From Augochlora pura (Eukaryota > Arthropoda > Insecta > Hymenoptera > Halictidae), in NCBI RefSeq assembly GCF_028453695.1, contig NC_135782.1, forward strand, positions 11,408,001 to 11,472,000: 64,000 nucleotides of DNA, written 5' to 3'. Position numbers and translations under genes: made by a program. Shown one piece after another: positions 34,231 through 45,221 of this stretch. Position 1 is the stretch's first letter, and every line of letters starts with the position of its first letter. The notes under the pieces are model-generated. The model was not told where the DNA came from and searched no databases. It saw only the letters and a list, made by a program, of their open reading frames with translations.

Positions 34231-34232
34231 TT
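34193..34232. repeat. (TATT)n microsatellite
   Basis: Forty bases of uninterrupted TATT repeats, ten units, immediately before a TTCGAATGAA motif cluster. Confidence 0.95.
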
Positions 34233-34589
34233 CGAATGAATTCTTTTGAAGAATATTTTCTACGAATGACAATTATTTATTATTCATAAGAAATTATTCT
34301 AACTTTTTATTCGAGTAATTCTTTATTAAAATATTTTATTTAAATACAGATTATCAATTATTCGAATAGTAATGTAAATTATTCTCGATCGATTTTTTCA
34401 ACGTATTCCTGTTTAAATATGTGACTTTTTGCTTTCTTTATAACGATGACAAGAACCATACAAACGGGCGCGGGAAGGTTATGATAATCGATCTATTTAG
34501 AGAAAAATTGATTATGAAAATTAGCGTGGAAGAAACGAATTAATAAACTATAATCGATGTCTTACTGAAATCGATTACTTTCTATGTAA

Positions 34590-34840
34590 ATTCTTGTATG
34601 AATAAATTCTTACGAATGAATTCTCATTGAAATAAAGTCTTATTTGAACGGATTTTTATCAGAATAAAATGTCGAATAAATGGTGGAATAAAAGGTGGAA
34701 TAAAAGGTCGAATAAAATATTATTCAAATAAACTATTAAATAAAATGTTATTCGAATAAACTATCAAATAAAATGTCGAATGAACTGACAACTAAACTTT
34801 CAAATAAACCGTCGAATGAAATGTTATTCGAAGAAAATGC
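34590..34840. repeat. Dense cluster of GAATAAA / TTATTCGAATAA motifs
   Basis: Runs such as GTGGAATAAAAGGTGGAATA, GTCGAATAAAATATTATTC and ATGTTATTCGAATAAACTAT recur with irregular 12-40-bp spacing. This is the most compact example of the motif seen in several clusters. It is not a clean tandem array. Confidence 0.65.
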
Positions 34841-37572
34841 CGAAGAAAATATTCATCGTTAGCCTTTACCTCTTATCCGTGATCCGAATGAAATCTCGCC
34901 CGAGTGTGAGCAAACTGAACAGGTCTCTGCAGTATTGCCGCGCGTTCTCGTCAAGAATCCGATATTTCCACGCCCAATTTGTAGCAGTTCCCTATCGTAG
35001 CTTCATCCCCCTAACCTTTGAGACGGCCGCCACGGAAATGTCAGAAGACGCGAAAATGTTAACGAAGTTGACGCGGTTCTTAAAGATCGTGGTACACGTT
35101 TTTCCCATATAAAGCGCGCAGAGAAATCTGGGCCAGCCCGGCGTAAAATAACAGCCGTGTCCCGGCGACAAACGTGAAATACGTGTCAACTTAATTGGAT
35201 AAAAGTGGCCGGAGCCCGAGTTCACGTTATATCGAGTATATATCGGCGCGGCTAGACACAGTTTTTCCGCGAACGACGACGACGACGACTACGACTACGA
35301 TTTCTCTCGATCGCGATGGCAGACGGAAGATTGATAACGTGATTACCGCGGTATAGACGAACGGAAAAATCGCACGAGGTCTCGCACGCCGACGCGTGCA
35401 CCTCGTTACTTACTCGTTATGCGAACGGTATCGAATCGACCGTAGAAAAACCACCCGCCCGTTTATAAACAGTTTTTATCGGCACACTTTCGCGGCTAAT
35501 TATCGCGGTTGTAATGCCATGTTCGTCGCGACGGCGTTTTTCACGGCCGTCTCTCGCACTTTCACTGTGGCTATCGTCGCCTGGTAACGTCGCTAATAAA
35601 TTGCTATGAAACGCGGCCCTTTCGCGAAAACCAGTCTACCGTAACGCACAGACAAAACACGCTTGGCTTTCATTCCTACGGCGACGGGTGCTCGCTCTCA
35701 ATTAACGTCGCATCGAACGAATGGCTTTTATGATGACGAATTCTGTTTCATAGTTCAACTTTCGCCCACTTTTTTATCCAATGCGATTAGTAAGTTTTAA
35801 ACGGTAATTAAATCCGGATTACTTTCGGTTCAGCTTCTGGCTATGCTCGATGACAGCGAGAACTGTTCGAGCTTCCTTTTTCTTCGGTGAACGTTTTATT
35901 TCGATTTTTTATTTCGTCACGATTTCGTTTTATTTCGTCGCGTTTTTTAGTTGCTCTTTCTGAAGGATTAATTGTGCGTTTGTTGCAAAATGATTTCGTT
36001 TTATTTCATGTTTTTCAGCTTCTTTTTTGTATCATTGATCGGGCTTTTATTGCAAAATTCGTTGTTTGAAAGATAAAAACGTTTCTACAGGGAAAATATT
36101 AATAATAAGAATGAATATGGACGGTCATCGTAGTCGATTTCATCGTGAATAAACAATAGATAGCAGCACTTATATTAATCACGGGATAACTTAATGAATT
36201 AAGTTAAATTAATTTGTCTTTTCTAAAAAAAACATTGACATTTTTCTGTTTTTCCTTTACCATTTGTTGTCGTCCTGTAGTCAAAACTACGCTTTGTACT
36301 GTATATACATATAGTGGTTGTATTTTTACGGCTAATTTGCAAAATACTTATTTGCATTTTAAGGTTATCGAACAGTGATTAGTTTCTGTACTTTTTATAT
36401 GACTTATACCATAACCTTCAAAAACTTTAAAATATATATATTGAACATTTTCATTTTCATTTACTAGGCGTATTGATTTCAATTTCGTTATTTAGAAGGC
36501 TGCTGATGCGCATGAAAGATGTCTCCAAAGGAGAGATAACTGGAAACTGTTTTCAACACAGAAATAACTGTTCCCAGAAGAAAAATAAACTAGATTTTTT
36601 ATACCGTTGCACCTTGAATGCAATGTGTGTGCGTATGCGACTATCATTTCTCCAGATTTGCTTACGGTACCGTCAAGTAAGAAATATGATTCATAATACT
36701 AGAGCAAGCCTCAGATTAGATTATCATTACCGTTAGCATCTATCAATTTTAATGCGTCTAAGAGCTATGTAAAGGAACGTAACCCAATTAAAAAGTGAAT
36801 GCAAGTTAAGCAGCTCAAATTATATTTTTTATGTTTTCGTTTTGGAAAATTGAGTTCTTACATAAACGCCTTACTCGCGTTCCATCATTATATGTATACG
36901 TATAGTCGTTCCAAGTTTTCCAAGATTAATAATTGACGTTTATTCTTAACACTTCTATTGCTGTGTCACTCATAAATGGATGATGGAATTATTCCTTCAG
37001 TTTCGAAATTTAATTATTACACTAATCTCTTATGCCTTCCAAATTTAATTAGGACCCAAAAAGAGGAATACTTAAGAAGTAGTTAATGTCACATATCGAC
37101 TTTTTAAAATTGTTGAAGTTTTAGTTAAAGTGTTAACAAATCATTAACGATCAACCCCAGGATGTCCTATAACGTCAGAATGCGGGACTTAATTAATGAA
37201 ACTGAAATTGTAGAGTTAAAATTTGTAATAACGAATGCTGTTTTAATTTGTTGCACTTTGAATATACTAATAAATGAGTATTAAAGTAATCAAAAACAAA
37301 TATGACGTATTTATGATCAACGTGTTAATAAAAAGTTCTAATTACCACATCTTTTAACATCTGTTAAAATGGACCCCATAAATGTTCAAAAAAATAATTA
37401 AAAACGAATATACAATATTGTATATGTGAAATAATTTTTAGATTCACGATTGACATTACTGTATTCAATATTTGTACATTGAAAATTATAATCTAATTTT
37501 TAATTATTAGTTTAATATTAATTGTATGCCAACTGTCAATCCGGTGATGAATATGGTTACAAGATATTACAT
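34841..37572. other. Unassigned DNA, CpG-rich at 34850-35740
   Basis: The CpG-rich block is the longest in this half of the window. It holds a (GAC)n stretch at 35273-35300 and, just upstream, a TATA-like sequence (TTATAT near 35227) followed about 32 bp later by ACAGTTTTT, a loose match to a TATA plus initiator arrangement. No coding exon follows that I can support. From 35750 the sequence is AT-rich and empty. Confidence 0.35.
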
Positions 37573-38046
37573 CCCTTTGTACCCGAAGCCATTTTAATTC
37601 TAAATCCAAAGTAGTTCTTTCTGACAAAATAGACTTCTATTTCATATGCCTTATTACATTTTATGCATGTAGAATAGAGCTTTGTACAACAATTACATTG
37701 TCAACAGTGTTTTAAAATATAGGCAGGTTCGACAACGTAAATATTATTTAACCCCTTGCCGTGCTTTAATGAGTCAGACTCGTGATGGAGATTTCTAGTA
37801 ATAAGCTATCAGGTATGAATATTCATCCGTTCCTTTAACTGGGAATAAAATTTTATTCCCCCGTTACCAATATTTAAACATTCAAGTAGATATAAGCACA
37901 CGATAAATATATAATTTCCTTTTTCATCTAAGAATTTAGTGCGATCGAAGAAATTCTAATCGTGCAACTTCTAAAGAACATGGCACGGCAAGGGGTTAAT
38001 AACAATTTTAGAGAGAGCCTCAGAGTCACCAAGTGAGTGCAATGTG
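37573..38046 (-). mobile_element. Family A TTAA element split by a family B insertion
   Basis: The left part 37573-37751 begins CCCTTTGTACCCGAAGCCAT and contains ACTTCTATTTCATATGCC and TTATGCATGTAGA, matching the inverted family A copy at 24447-24689. The right part 38000-38046 reads AGAGCCTCAGAGTCACCAAG then TGAGTGCAATGTG, the inverse of a family A left end. The 244-bp family B element and its TTAA lie between them. Removing the insert leaves about 225 bp, the usual family A length. Confidence 0.82.
37752..37995 (+). mobile_element. Family B TTAA element, nested
   Basis: 244 bp between TTAA at 37748-37751 and 37996-37999. The left end CCCCTTGCCGTGCTTTAATG and the right end CATGGCACGGCAAGGGG give inverse complements of CCCCTTGCCGTGC. 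This is the best-preserved family B copy. Its insertion into a family A element shows that B was active after A in this locus. Non-coding. Confidence 0.9.
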
Positions 38047-38816
38047 TTACATATACCTACTATATTCATTAAAAAACTTATTTAACGAATTCTTAACTTT
38101 GAATCACGGCTTTGTAAAATCTATTGAACGAACGGCTGTAAAATTGACGAGTCTCTACGTGCGAGATCTCGTAAGAGATGCAATACTGTTGGATGCCAGC
38201 CAAACTTATTCTAAACTTATTCTAGGCGACGCGACGCGACGATTCGATGATCGTAAAATAGACAGACGGGTTGTAACCGCGGCCGCAACTCCCCCGACAG
38301 CCATAACGACACGCTGCACGTCTTCGACGCGGGCATCCCGAACAGCTGAGATAGAGCCGATTTAACGACGCTCGTATAATAAGCCGGAGATGTGGCACCT
38401 CTTCTGTTCCCATGGCATTGTCAGAGTTGTGGGTAGCTCCGGGGCCACTACAGTGCTCCCGATTTAACCGGTTTTATCGGGCATTCGTGTCGGATCATCT
38501 ACTCCGTATGATCTTTCTGGTCACTCTCTAGCAGGACGCTTTCCGAGCTTCTATCAAGGATTAAATTTCTTCAGTCGCAAATGCCAACCACGGCGGTTCC
38601 GTGTTCAACTCGGTATTAATAATTCATGTCAAGGAAATCTGTTATTTCCAACGATCGTAATGAAATTTTATGAATTTATAGAAAAAAAAAATATATAAGA
38701 CTTATTCAGTTTCGTTCTAAGAAGAGGAACTCTACAGTTTGTAGAATTTAGTATCTAAGTTAAATAAACTTCGTCAAACTAGATGTAAAATCTTACATTC
38801 TAAAACGATGATATAT
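38047..38816. other. Unassigned DNA, CpG-rich at 38150-38600
   Basis: Open frames on both strands at 38033-38413 have no recognised domain. No further structure seen. Confidence 0.4.
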
Positions 38817-38896
38817 TAGGTTGGAAACTATGAAACGGACGTTTTTGTTTAGTCTCTGTTTATTTGCGACGCCCGTTTTATAGTTTCCAACCTAAT
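38817..38896. mobile_element. 80-bp mariner-like element consisting mainly of terminal repeats
   Basis: TTAGGTTGGAAACTATGAAA at the left and its inverse at the right pair over 27 bp with two mismatches (three including inner bases at most). Both sides are flanked by TA (38815-38816 and 38897-38898). Only about 26 bp of unique sequence remain in the centre. The end sequence and TA duplication indicate a Tc1/mariner element different from the one at 19535-20455, reduced to nearly solo ends. Confidence 0.85.
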
Positions 38897-40560
38897 ATAA
38901 CTAAGCATAAACAGTTAATTTTGCCAATATAAAAGGATGTGTTAAGATAACTTTTTTTAGTTCAAAGCTAAGAATATTATAATTAATACTTTTTTTCTCT
39001 TGAAGCCGATTTTATCTAATATTGAAGGACATCATGTTTTACATATTAATCTTTATTTTGTAAAGATCATTTAAAAGTCATAGTGTTAGAAGTCGTTTAA
39101 TTCGTATTTATGTGCACTACAGTATTGCATTATAAAAAGGAGGTTAATGTGTAAAAATTTCCGATGATTTTTAATACTCGAAAAATTTACCTTGAGATCT
39201 TGGTTTTGGACTAAACAAAGTTGTCATGACATACGTTTTTGTATCGGCAAAAATAACGAAAATATTTCAATGTGCACGATATAATAAACAACTATGTTAT
39301 ACACAATATACAGAATCCTTTAGGATATAAATTTTTACATCTATTAGCACTGATGAGTTGGAAGTTGGAATTGACGTGATTTTGTTCGGTTCATTGTCGT
39401 TCTATAATCTCTGTCATTTCTTACAATAAGATTGATTGCATTAACGAAATATAAAGTTTATCGTACTTTATTGACAATATTTTCTAATTTCCTCGTGAAA
39501 AAATTGTTCATCAAAATTTCCTGGAATTACTTGAATTATGAGAATAATTGTTACAAAATTACGATATTCAAAGCACATAAATGATTAAAATACGATAAAT
39601 CGAATTTTTGATTCGTTTATAAAATATATAAAAATTGTTCTCAGTGAGAAATACATATTTTTGCTTCTCTAAAATTTGTTAGCATTTATAACAAGTTTGT
39701 TTAGCTAAATATATTTGTAAACTTGTTTAAAATTATATATACACCGTTACGTTGTAAGAATGACTGTTGCTCGAATCGACTCCATCGCCATAGGCCTGTG
39801 ATTTCCACATACACTACTGAATTCTATGAAACCGGGTTTCCAAAGAAACAAGGCGGTGGCTAATTTATTTTATAAACGAACAGATTGATCTACGAGACAC
39901 GCGTATAGTATTATTCGAGCTCGCTGAAATTCGTACAACGTACAATGATTTCATCGCCGCCACATTAGATTAATTTCTGCGATTAGAGTGCTTACGCAAG
40001 CATTGACAAATGGTCAAAGTCACTAATTCGAACGTGCCATTTAATCATTTTTATCTCACTGCACTTTCCAGAAACCTTCAATTGTATTTTGCAATTTTCA
40101 TTAAAATGAAAAATAATTGCTTAAAACAAAAAAAACAGTTCACTAAAATCACGCACTGCAAAATTATTGTTATTTGCGCAGATGCATTTTATTTTTTATT
40201 TAATTAATTTCAGACATTTTAGAAATGTCCAATTAACAATATTATTTATGGTATTGGATTGTTTGATTCAATATACCATTCTTAATAATATAATAATAAT
40301 TTTTATAATTATAATTATAATGAATAATAAATTGAATAATTATTTCCATATCAATGTATATATATGTTGCATTTCTGACTCTGAAACTTCAGTATATAAG
40401 TACAAACGTAATTTTTAGAAAGTTGCAATTTATTATATTAATAATAATTTTGGGTGAATAGAATAAATTTCGAATCGAATAATACGTGTGTTTCGTATTA
40501 ATAATGGTTATATATAGCACTGCAGCATATAGAGCTAATCTTACGCTCTGTTACCACAAT
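38897..40560. other. Unassigned AT-rich DNA
   Basis: No gene recognised. AT-rich throughout, with a slightly CpG-richer part at 39760-39990. Runs of ATAATAATTATAATT lie at 40280-40330. Confidence 0.45.
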
Positions 40561-40680
40561 GTCAGGATGGCCGAGCGGTCTAAGGCGCCAGACTCAAGGT
40601 TCACACCTTACCCGTTCATTCCGGGTTTCTGGGCATTCTGGTCCTCTCTGAGGGCGTGGGTTCGAATCCCACTTCTGACA
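40561..40680 (+). tRNA. tRNA-Leu (CAA), intron-containing, second copy
   Basis: Exon 1 is 40561-40598 and exon 2 40636-40680, both identical to the copy at 29388-29506. The intron, 40599-40635, is 37 nt and differs in sequence, although it keeps ACCTTNCCCGT and a GGGT-TCTGGG block that can pair near the splice sites. Anticodon CAA at 40595-40597. All arms pair. A TTTTT terminator follows at about 40684. About 20 bp downstream is also similar between the two copies, while the upstream flanks are not, apart from CACAAT just before the gene. Confidence 0.97.
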
Positions 40681-40769
40681 AATCTTTTTGTCAATTTTTC
40701 ATTCGTTGACAATGTTTCTCCGTGCTAAATCGCAATTCGATGACGTAAAACATTGACTATTTTCTACTG

Positions 40770-40831
40770 GATAACTGTCCGTTCGACAACAGCGGCGTCG
40801 CGGGTTCGAATCCCGGTAACGTGAAACAGAT
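40770..40831 (+). repeat. tRNA 3'-half remnant
   Basis: CGGGTTCGAATCCCG (40801-40815) is a perfect four-pair T arm with consensus loop and a B-box match, followed by TAACGTGA and a run of eight T at about 40832. The upstream part does not form D or anticodon arms. It lies 120 bp after an intact tRNA-Leu and looks like the relic of another tRNA or of a tRNA-derived SINE. Confidence 0.45.
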
Positions 40832-40839
40832 TTTTTTTC

Positions 40840-42121
40840 TCTTCAAAATATCCAAAAATTGTATTTCATTTAATTTTTTCTTTTACTTGCATTCGTGATA
40901 CTTTTTCTTTGATTACATTTAAATATTTTATGCGATGAACTTGTATTCAAATATAAAAAATATAATTTGTTTACAGTAATAAGTAGTGGAGGTATATTTT
41001 TAAATGTAGAATAATGTATAACAGGAGCAATTTATACAGCAATAGTTAACAATTTATTTATTTTGCTGTTGGATCGTGAAGTAAATATTTATTATTAATG
41101 TAATAGTGCGTTGTACTCTCTTTATACTACATATGTATACTGTACTATGCATTAGACATTTTGTTCTCGATGATGATGTTTTTAATATGAATGCATATGT
41201 TAGCTCAATAAATATAGTAACAATATATAATGAATAATAGAATAATATAATTGACTTGATTTATTAACTAGACATAATTAATAATATAATAATATAATAT
41301 GATATAATAATCTAGAATAATAATGATTTATTAAATAATAATATTATCTTTATTGAGACTATTATTAAACGGTATTATTATAATCCTACGTGTAAATATT
41401 TCTCCATACTAAGCAAAATTAAGTTTCTTCATTATATTAAATAATTTTAATAGATGATGTTCTAGAAAATGATATGATTGCAATAGTTCTTTCTCGGTAA
41501 TTTATTTTTAAGTTAATGGTGCAGCATTTATACGAAACAGTCAAATTAATGCACGATCACCGGCACCAACGATTCGTTGCACCATGTTTTGCTATAGCTA
41601 TTATGCCTAATGGATAATACGGGTCTGACGCACGATTCGCAACCACTCTTGCGAAACTCACTTTGTTTCCGGGAGAAACATCGAGCATGGTAGCACAAAC
41701 AACAGCTGTGCCTAGCCCTCTTCGTTGTTCAGACTACTTTTGGAATAAATGTTTTTCCTCTTTCCCACACAATGATCACTCTATACACGATTACCAACTC
41801 AATGACACAATAGAAGTGACCTGTATACACAATGACTCGAGAATTCGTTTGGAACCACACCGTGGCGTAATAATTCCCTTAAAAGGTGACACGTGGCATT
41901 TCGAGTAAACGAAACGAATTCGCACAAGGCATGTACTATCTCCAGATTGCCCTTTAATGAAATTAATGTACCCTGTAACTGTTAAATTTTATTTGAAATA
42001 GAAATAAAATATTACTGTTTGAAACAATTTATTTCAGAGCAATATATGAACATAATAATTTCGATTCATTTGAGATAAAGCGATTTGAAATTATATATTG
42101 GAAATGGGTGTTTAAATACAT
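40840..42121. other. Unassigned DNA, AT-rich then CpG-richer at 41520-41930
   Basis: The 81-residue frame at 41663-41908 and a 33-codon frame starting at 41518 show no domain. No splice structure is apparent. Confidence 0.4.
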
Positions 42122-42125
42122 TTAA

Positions 42126-42441
42126 CACGTTCACGCCGGCGCGGCCCACCGGTGGCCCGCATTAAACTGTCTCGTCGGGCGGCGCGGCTCACCGGTGGCC
42201 CGCACTAAACTGTCCTATCACCTTTCTAATTATACTTACTGTCGGAAATTTGTGGTCAGGATGAAAAAACGGCACGAGTTACAAAACTTGCACAATAAGA
42301 TCTCACTGTACTGCAGAGCAACAAACAACGCGTATGCAGGTCTGATCAGGCAATAACTACGCGCCGCCAGATGAAGCGCGATATTAATTTCAGCGCCGCC
42401 TCATAGCAAAACAAATGAAAATCGGCCCCGGCGTGAACTTG
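42126..42441. mobile_element. Family E TTAA element, GC-rich
   Basis: 316 bp between TTAA at 42122-42125 and 42442-42445. Ends are CACGTTCACGCCGGCGC and GGCCCCGGCGTGAACTTG, inverse with small changes. A 34-bp block beginning GGCGCGGCCCACCGGTGGCC occurs twice near the left end (42138-42171 and 42181-42214) with two mismatches. Each contains the palindrome CACCGGTGG. The rest is non-coding. The terminal CACGTT and GCCGG make it a cousin of family D. Confidence 0.85.
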
Positions 42442-42445
42442 TTAA

Positions 42446-44023
42446 ACTAAGGTGTAGTTTTAAATAAAAGAAACTTTATTTTACGGTGCGTGAGGAAGCT
42501 CTTTTCTATGCAGATGATTTTCCACGACTGACCGTGGCCTTTCCGGAACCCCAAAAAGAAAACTAGGGTCCCCTCGTAATTCGAAACTGTTATGCTTGTG
42601 CCTCACAAGGCCAAGCACTTATACGAGGTGTATATTTTCCTATCTTAATTTCCATCGCTTCTAAGAACATTGATTTGTTTTTGTCCATGCACAAATATCG
42701 TATTGTGGGTAATACGTAATATTCCAATATTATATGTTACAAACTGGATAATAGAAAACTGAAATAATATTGAATCAAAAGATTTTATTTTGTACAATTT
42801 TCGCAACAAATTGTTTAGACCAATGCTTCCTTTATGAGACTTCTTTTTAAAGTAATTTAATTCATAATTATTTCGAATAATATTATTTCAGAAGAAATCA
42901 TAGTCACGGAAATTATTATGAAATGAAATAACATATTATTTGTATAATGTGTTTAGTTCTGCCCTGAAATATACTTTATTGGTGTTTGGTTGTATGAACA
43001 TATGAAGTACATTAATACATAGAATATATTAATAAATATATTATTGTGAATATATTGGTTGTATGAATATACGTATCTCAAAATAAACTATTAACATACA
43101 TATTCAATAATCTGAAACTTTCATTACGTGTTTTAACGTCGTAAACAAAAAGAAAAACATTTACTGTACATTTATTTGGATGCTACAATATTACATAGAC
43201 AAAGGAACAAAATTTCACTTGAAAGAATGGAACGACATAACAAACAATAGATTATCACCAGACTAATTATTCAATGAACACAAATACGTTCGAAGTTTTG
43301 GCAAATGATCCGAGAAGATTCTGCGAGTGCAAAGGGTTAAGAAGTTCATGAACCGATCCAGTTCAAATAAAAATCGCCTGATATTCAATCTACCGTTTCC
43401 ATTAATCAACAATATTATGTCAAACGGATCGTGCGCTCCATCGAGACTGATCCGCGTTCATTCATCATTGGAAAAATAAAAAAAAAAGAGAGGAGGAAAC
43501 TGTCGTCTAATCGATAGATCTTCCAGCGGGGAGACCAACAATAAGAGCGGAAAGGTTCGTTGCTTCGTTTCTATCGACCTAGATTAAAAGCGAAACGTCA
43601 TTTGTTCCGTGACTTATGACTCCCGCTCCCTGCGCGTTGTTTCATTGAGCCTGTATCGTGTGCTCGACTAACGAGCACCATGCTGCTCCTGATTGATGTC
43701 GGATCGACTTTTCTGTAAAGAGTAACGGATACGGCCTGGCGAACCTAAGCTGTATTCTCGCTAGCCGCTAGCACAGCCGGCTTCAGGCACCGCGAGTGTT
43801 AACAATTGTCGAGTTACAACATTTTCTCCGGGATACACACCTTGCACGTCACTATAATTATGGGACTCGTGTACAGCTGCACCTCTTTTCACACGGTATT
43901 TATTTTTAGACGCGTAAATTCTACGCGGCTTTTTTTTAGTATACTTCAGTTGCTTTTGTTTCAGCGTCTTAACATTGTACCAGAATTGGTTTAAAAAAAG
44001 GGACCAAAAAAGTTACGAAAAAG
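42446..44023. other. Unassigned DNA, CpG-rich at 43340-43860
   Basis: AT-rich to about 43300. A lone family A end (GCGAGTGCAAAGGG, ending about 43336, then TTAA) is present without its partner. No supported gene in the CpG-rich part. Confidence 0.4.
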
Positions 44024-44180
44024 TAATCTGATTAATCGTTATCAATTAGTTACAATAACTGACGAGTTATAATCGTGAATCATTAATCAGTATACTTTTT
44101 GCCTAAATATTGTTCGATCAATGATTATAAACTAGTTATAATAACTAACAAGTTATAATCGATAATCATTATTCAGATTG
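44024..44180. repeat. Two tandem imperfect hairpin units
   Basis: CTGATTAATCGTTATCAATT at 44028 is the approximate inverse of AATCGTGAATCATTAATCAG ending about 44091. A second unit at 44115-44180 repeats the pattern, with ACTAGTTATAATAACTAACA and GTTATAATCGATAATCATTA. Origin unknown. Confidence 0.55.
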
Positions 44181-44357
44181 CTTGTGAAATTAACTGCTTC
44201 AGTTAAACAGTACGTAGACTTTTTGTTTCGCTTCAAAATACAATTATAGGACCTGGTCAACACAAATCCATCCGTAGCATGCAGTTCTCTGAAAATTCGT
44301 TACTTCAAATAAATTTTTATCTCTTTATTACATTATGATCAGCAGCTGCTCACCAAC

Positions 44358-44909
44358 TGTTAGGCTACTACCGCGTTTACAAAACTTTCATTTCGTATGT
44401 CCTGTGCAAGTCGAGGTATTTTTCCGGGTTTACTGCCTGCTACGGTCAAATCTCGAGACATGCGGATCGCACGTGCGTACCGTTCCGGGGTACGGTTCAT
44501 ACCTGGAGGTGACCAGTACTCTGGACGGTCACCTCTTCCTTCTTTCCTTTTCCTTCTATCTCTTCACCTATTTCTTGTCTCTACTCTGTCAATAACCAAT
44601 CATGCAGGACAACCATTCCCCTCTCTCAATTTAGAAATCTATCATCAGCAAATCCGCTTGTTCCACCAAAAATGCACGCCCATACCGAATTTACCTCGGA
44701 GCAAATAGCATCTCACTCGACACTCTCGCAACACAATCTCCAGTACAAACACACACTTCACACGAAATTCATTAGTCTAACCATCACTCTCATCTGTTAG
44801 TTATTCGCTGCATTGTAATCAGTTAATAATAGTCACAGAATCAACGTCGTTTATAGTTTCGATTTTGTTATTTAGTGTTATTATAATAAAGAGTTTTATT
44901 ACATTTACA
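44358..44909 (+). mobile_element. Candidate solo LTR of a retrotransposon
   Basis: About 552 bp beginning TGTTAGGC and ending TTTACA, the usual TG...CA layout. It has a CT-rich 3' half, a polyadenylation signal AATAAA at 44885-44890 and the following GAGTTTTATTACA as a possible R/U5 region. The four bases CAAC occur just before the start (44354-44357) and again one base past the end (44911-44914), a possible target duplication. No internal retroviral-type genes are present. A GC-rich patch GGTGACCAGTACTCTGGACG is palindrome-like. It could instead be an unrelated repeat or a single-copy region. Confidence 0.4.
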
Positions 44910-44914
44910 TCAAC

Positions 44915-45221
44915 CAATTTTATCATCCTTGTCATTCGAAAGAATCACTGGGAACCGCGTATCGTCGAGACAATCGTGTGTGCGCGGATAAACACTTTTC
45001 ATTATTGTTATTACAACGTACGTTTGAATTAATAAATTCATTTTATCATTTCGTAGAAAGCAGTTTGCATAAAAGTTAATCAACGAATTAAATTAAAGAA
45101 TATAATATCTTTAGTAATGTATTGATCTGAGATTTTTTAAGGTATAGTGGAGACTCTCTTATCTAAATTTATTTTTACAATGTTCTTATACATTCTATTA
45201 TCTAATCGTGCTATTTAGACA
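44915..45221. other. Unassigned AT-rich DNA
   Basis: Nothing recognised. Confidence 0.4.

Noticed and set aside
36953..37325. Possible TTAA element (TTAACACTTCTATTGC to CAACGTGTTAA)
   Set aside because: The two ends share only a few bases and no second copy exists in the window.
44335..44708. Overlapping frames of 86 and 103 residues
   Set aside because: Fall within the candidate solo LTR, and neither shows a known domain.
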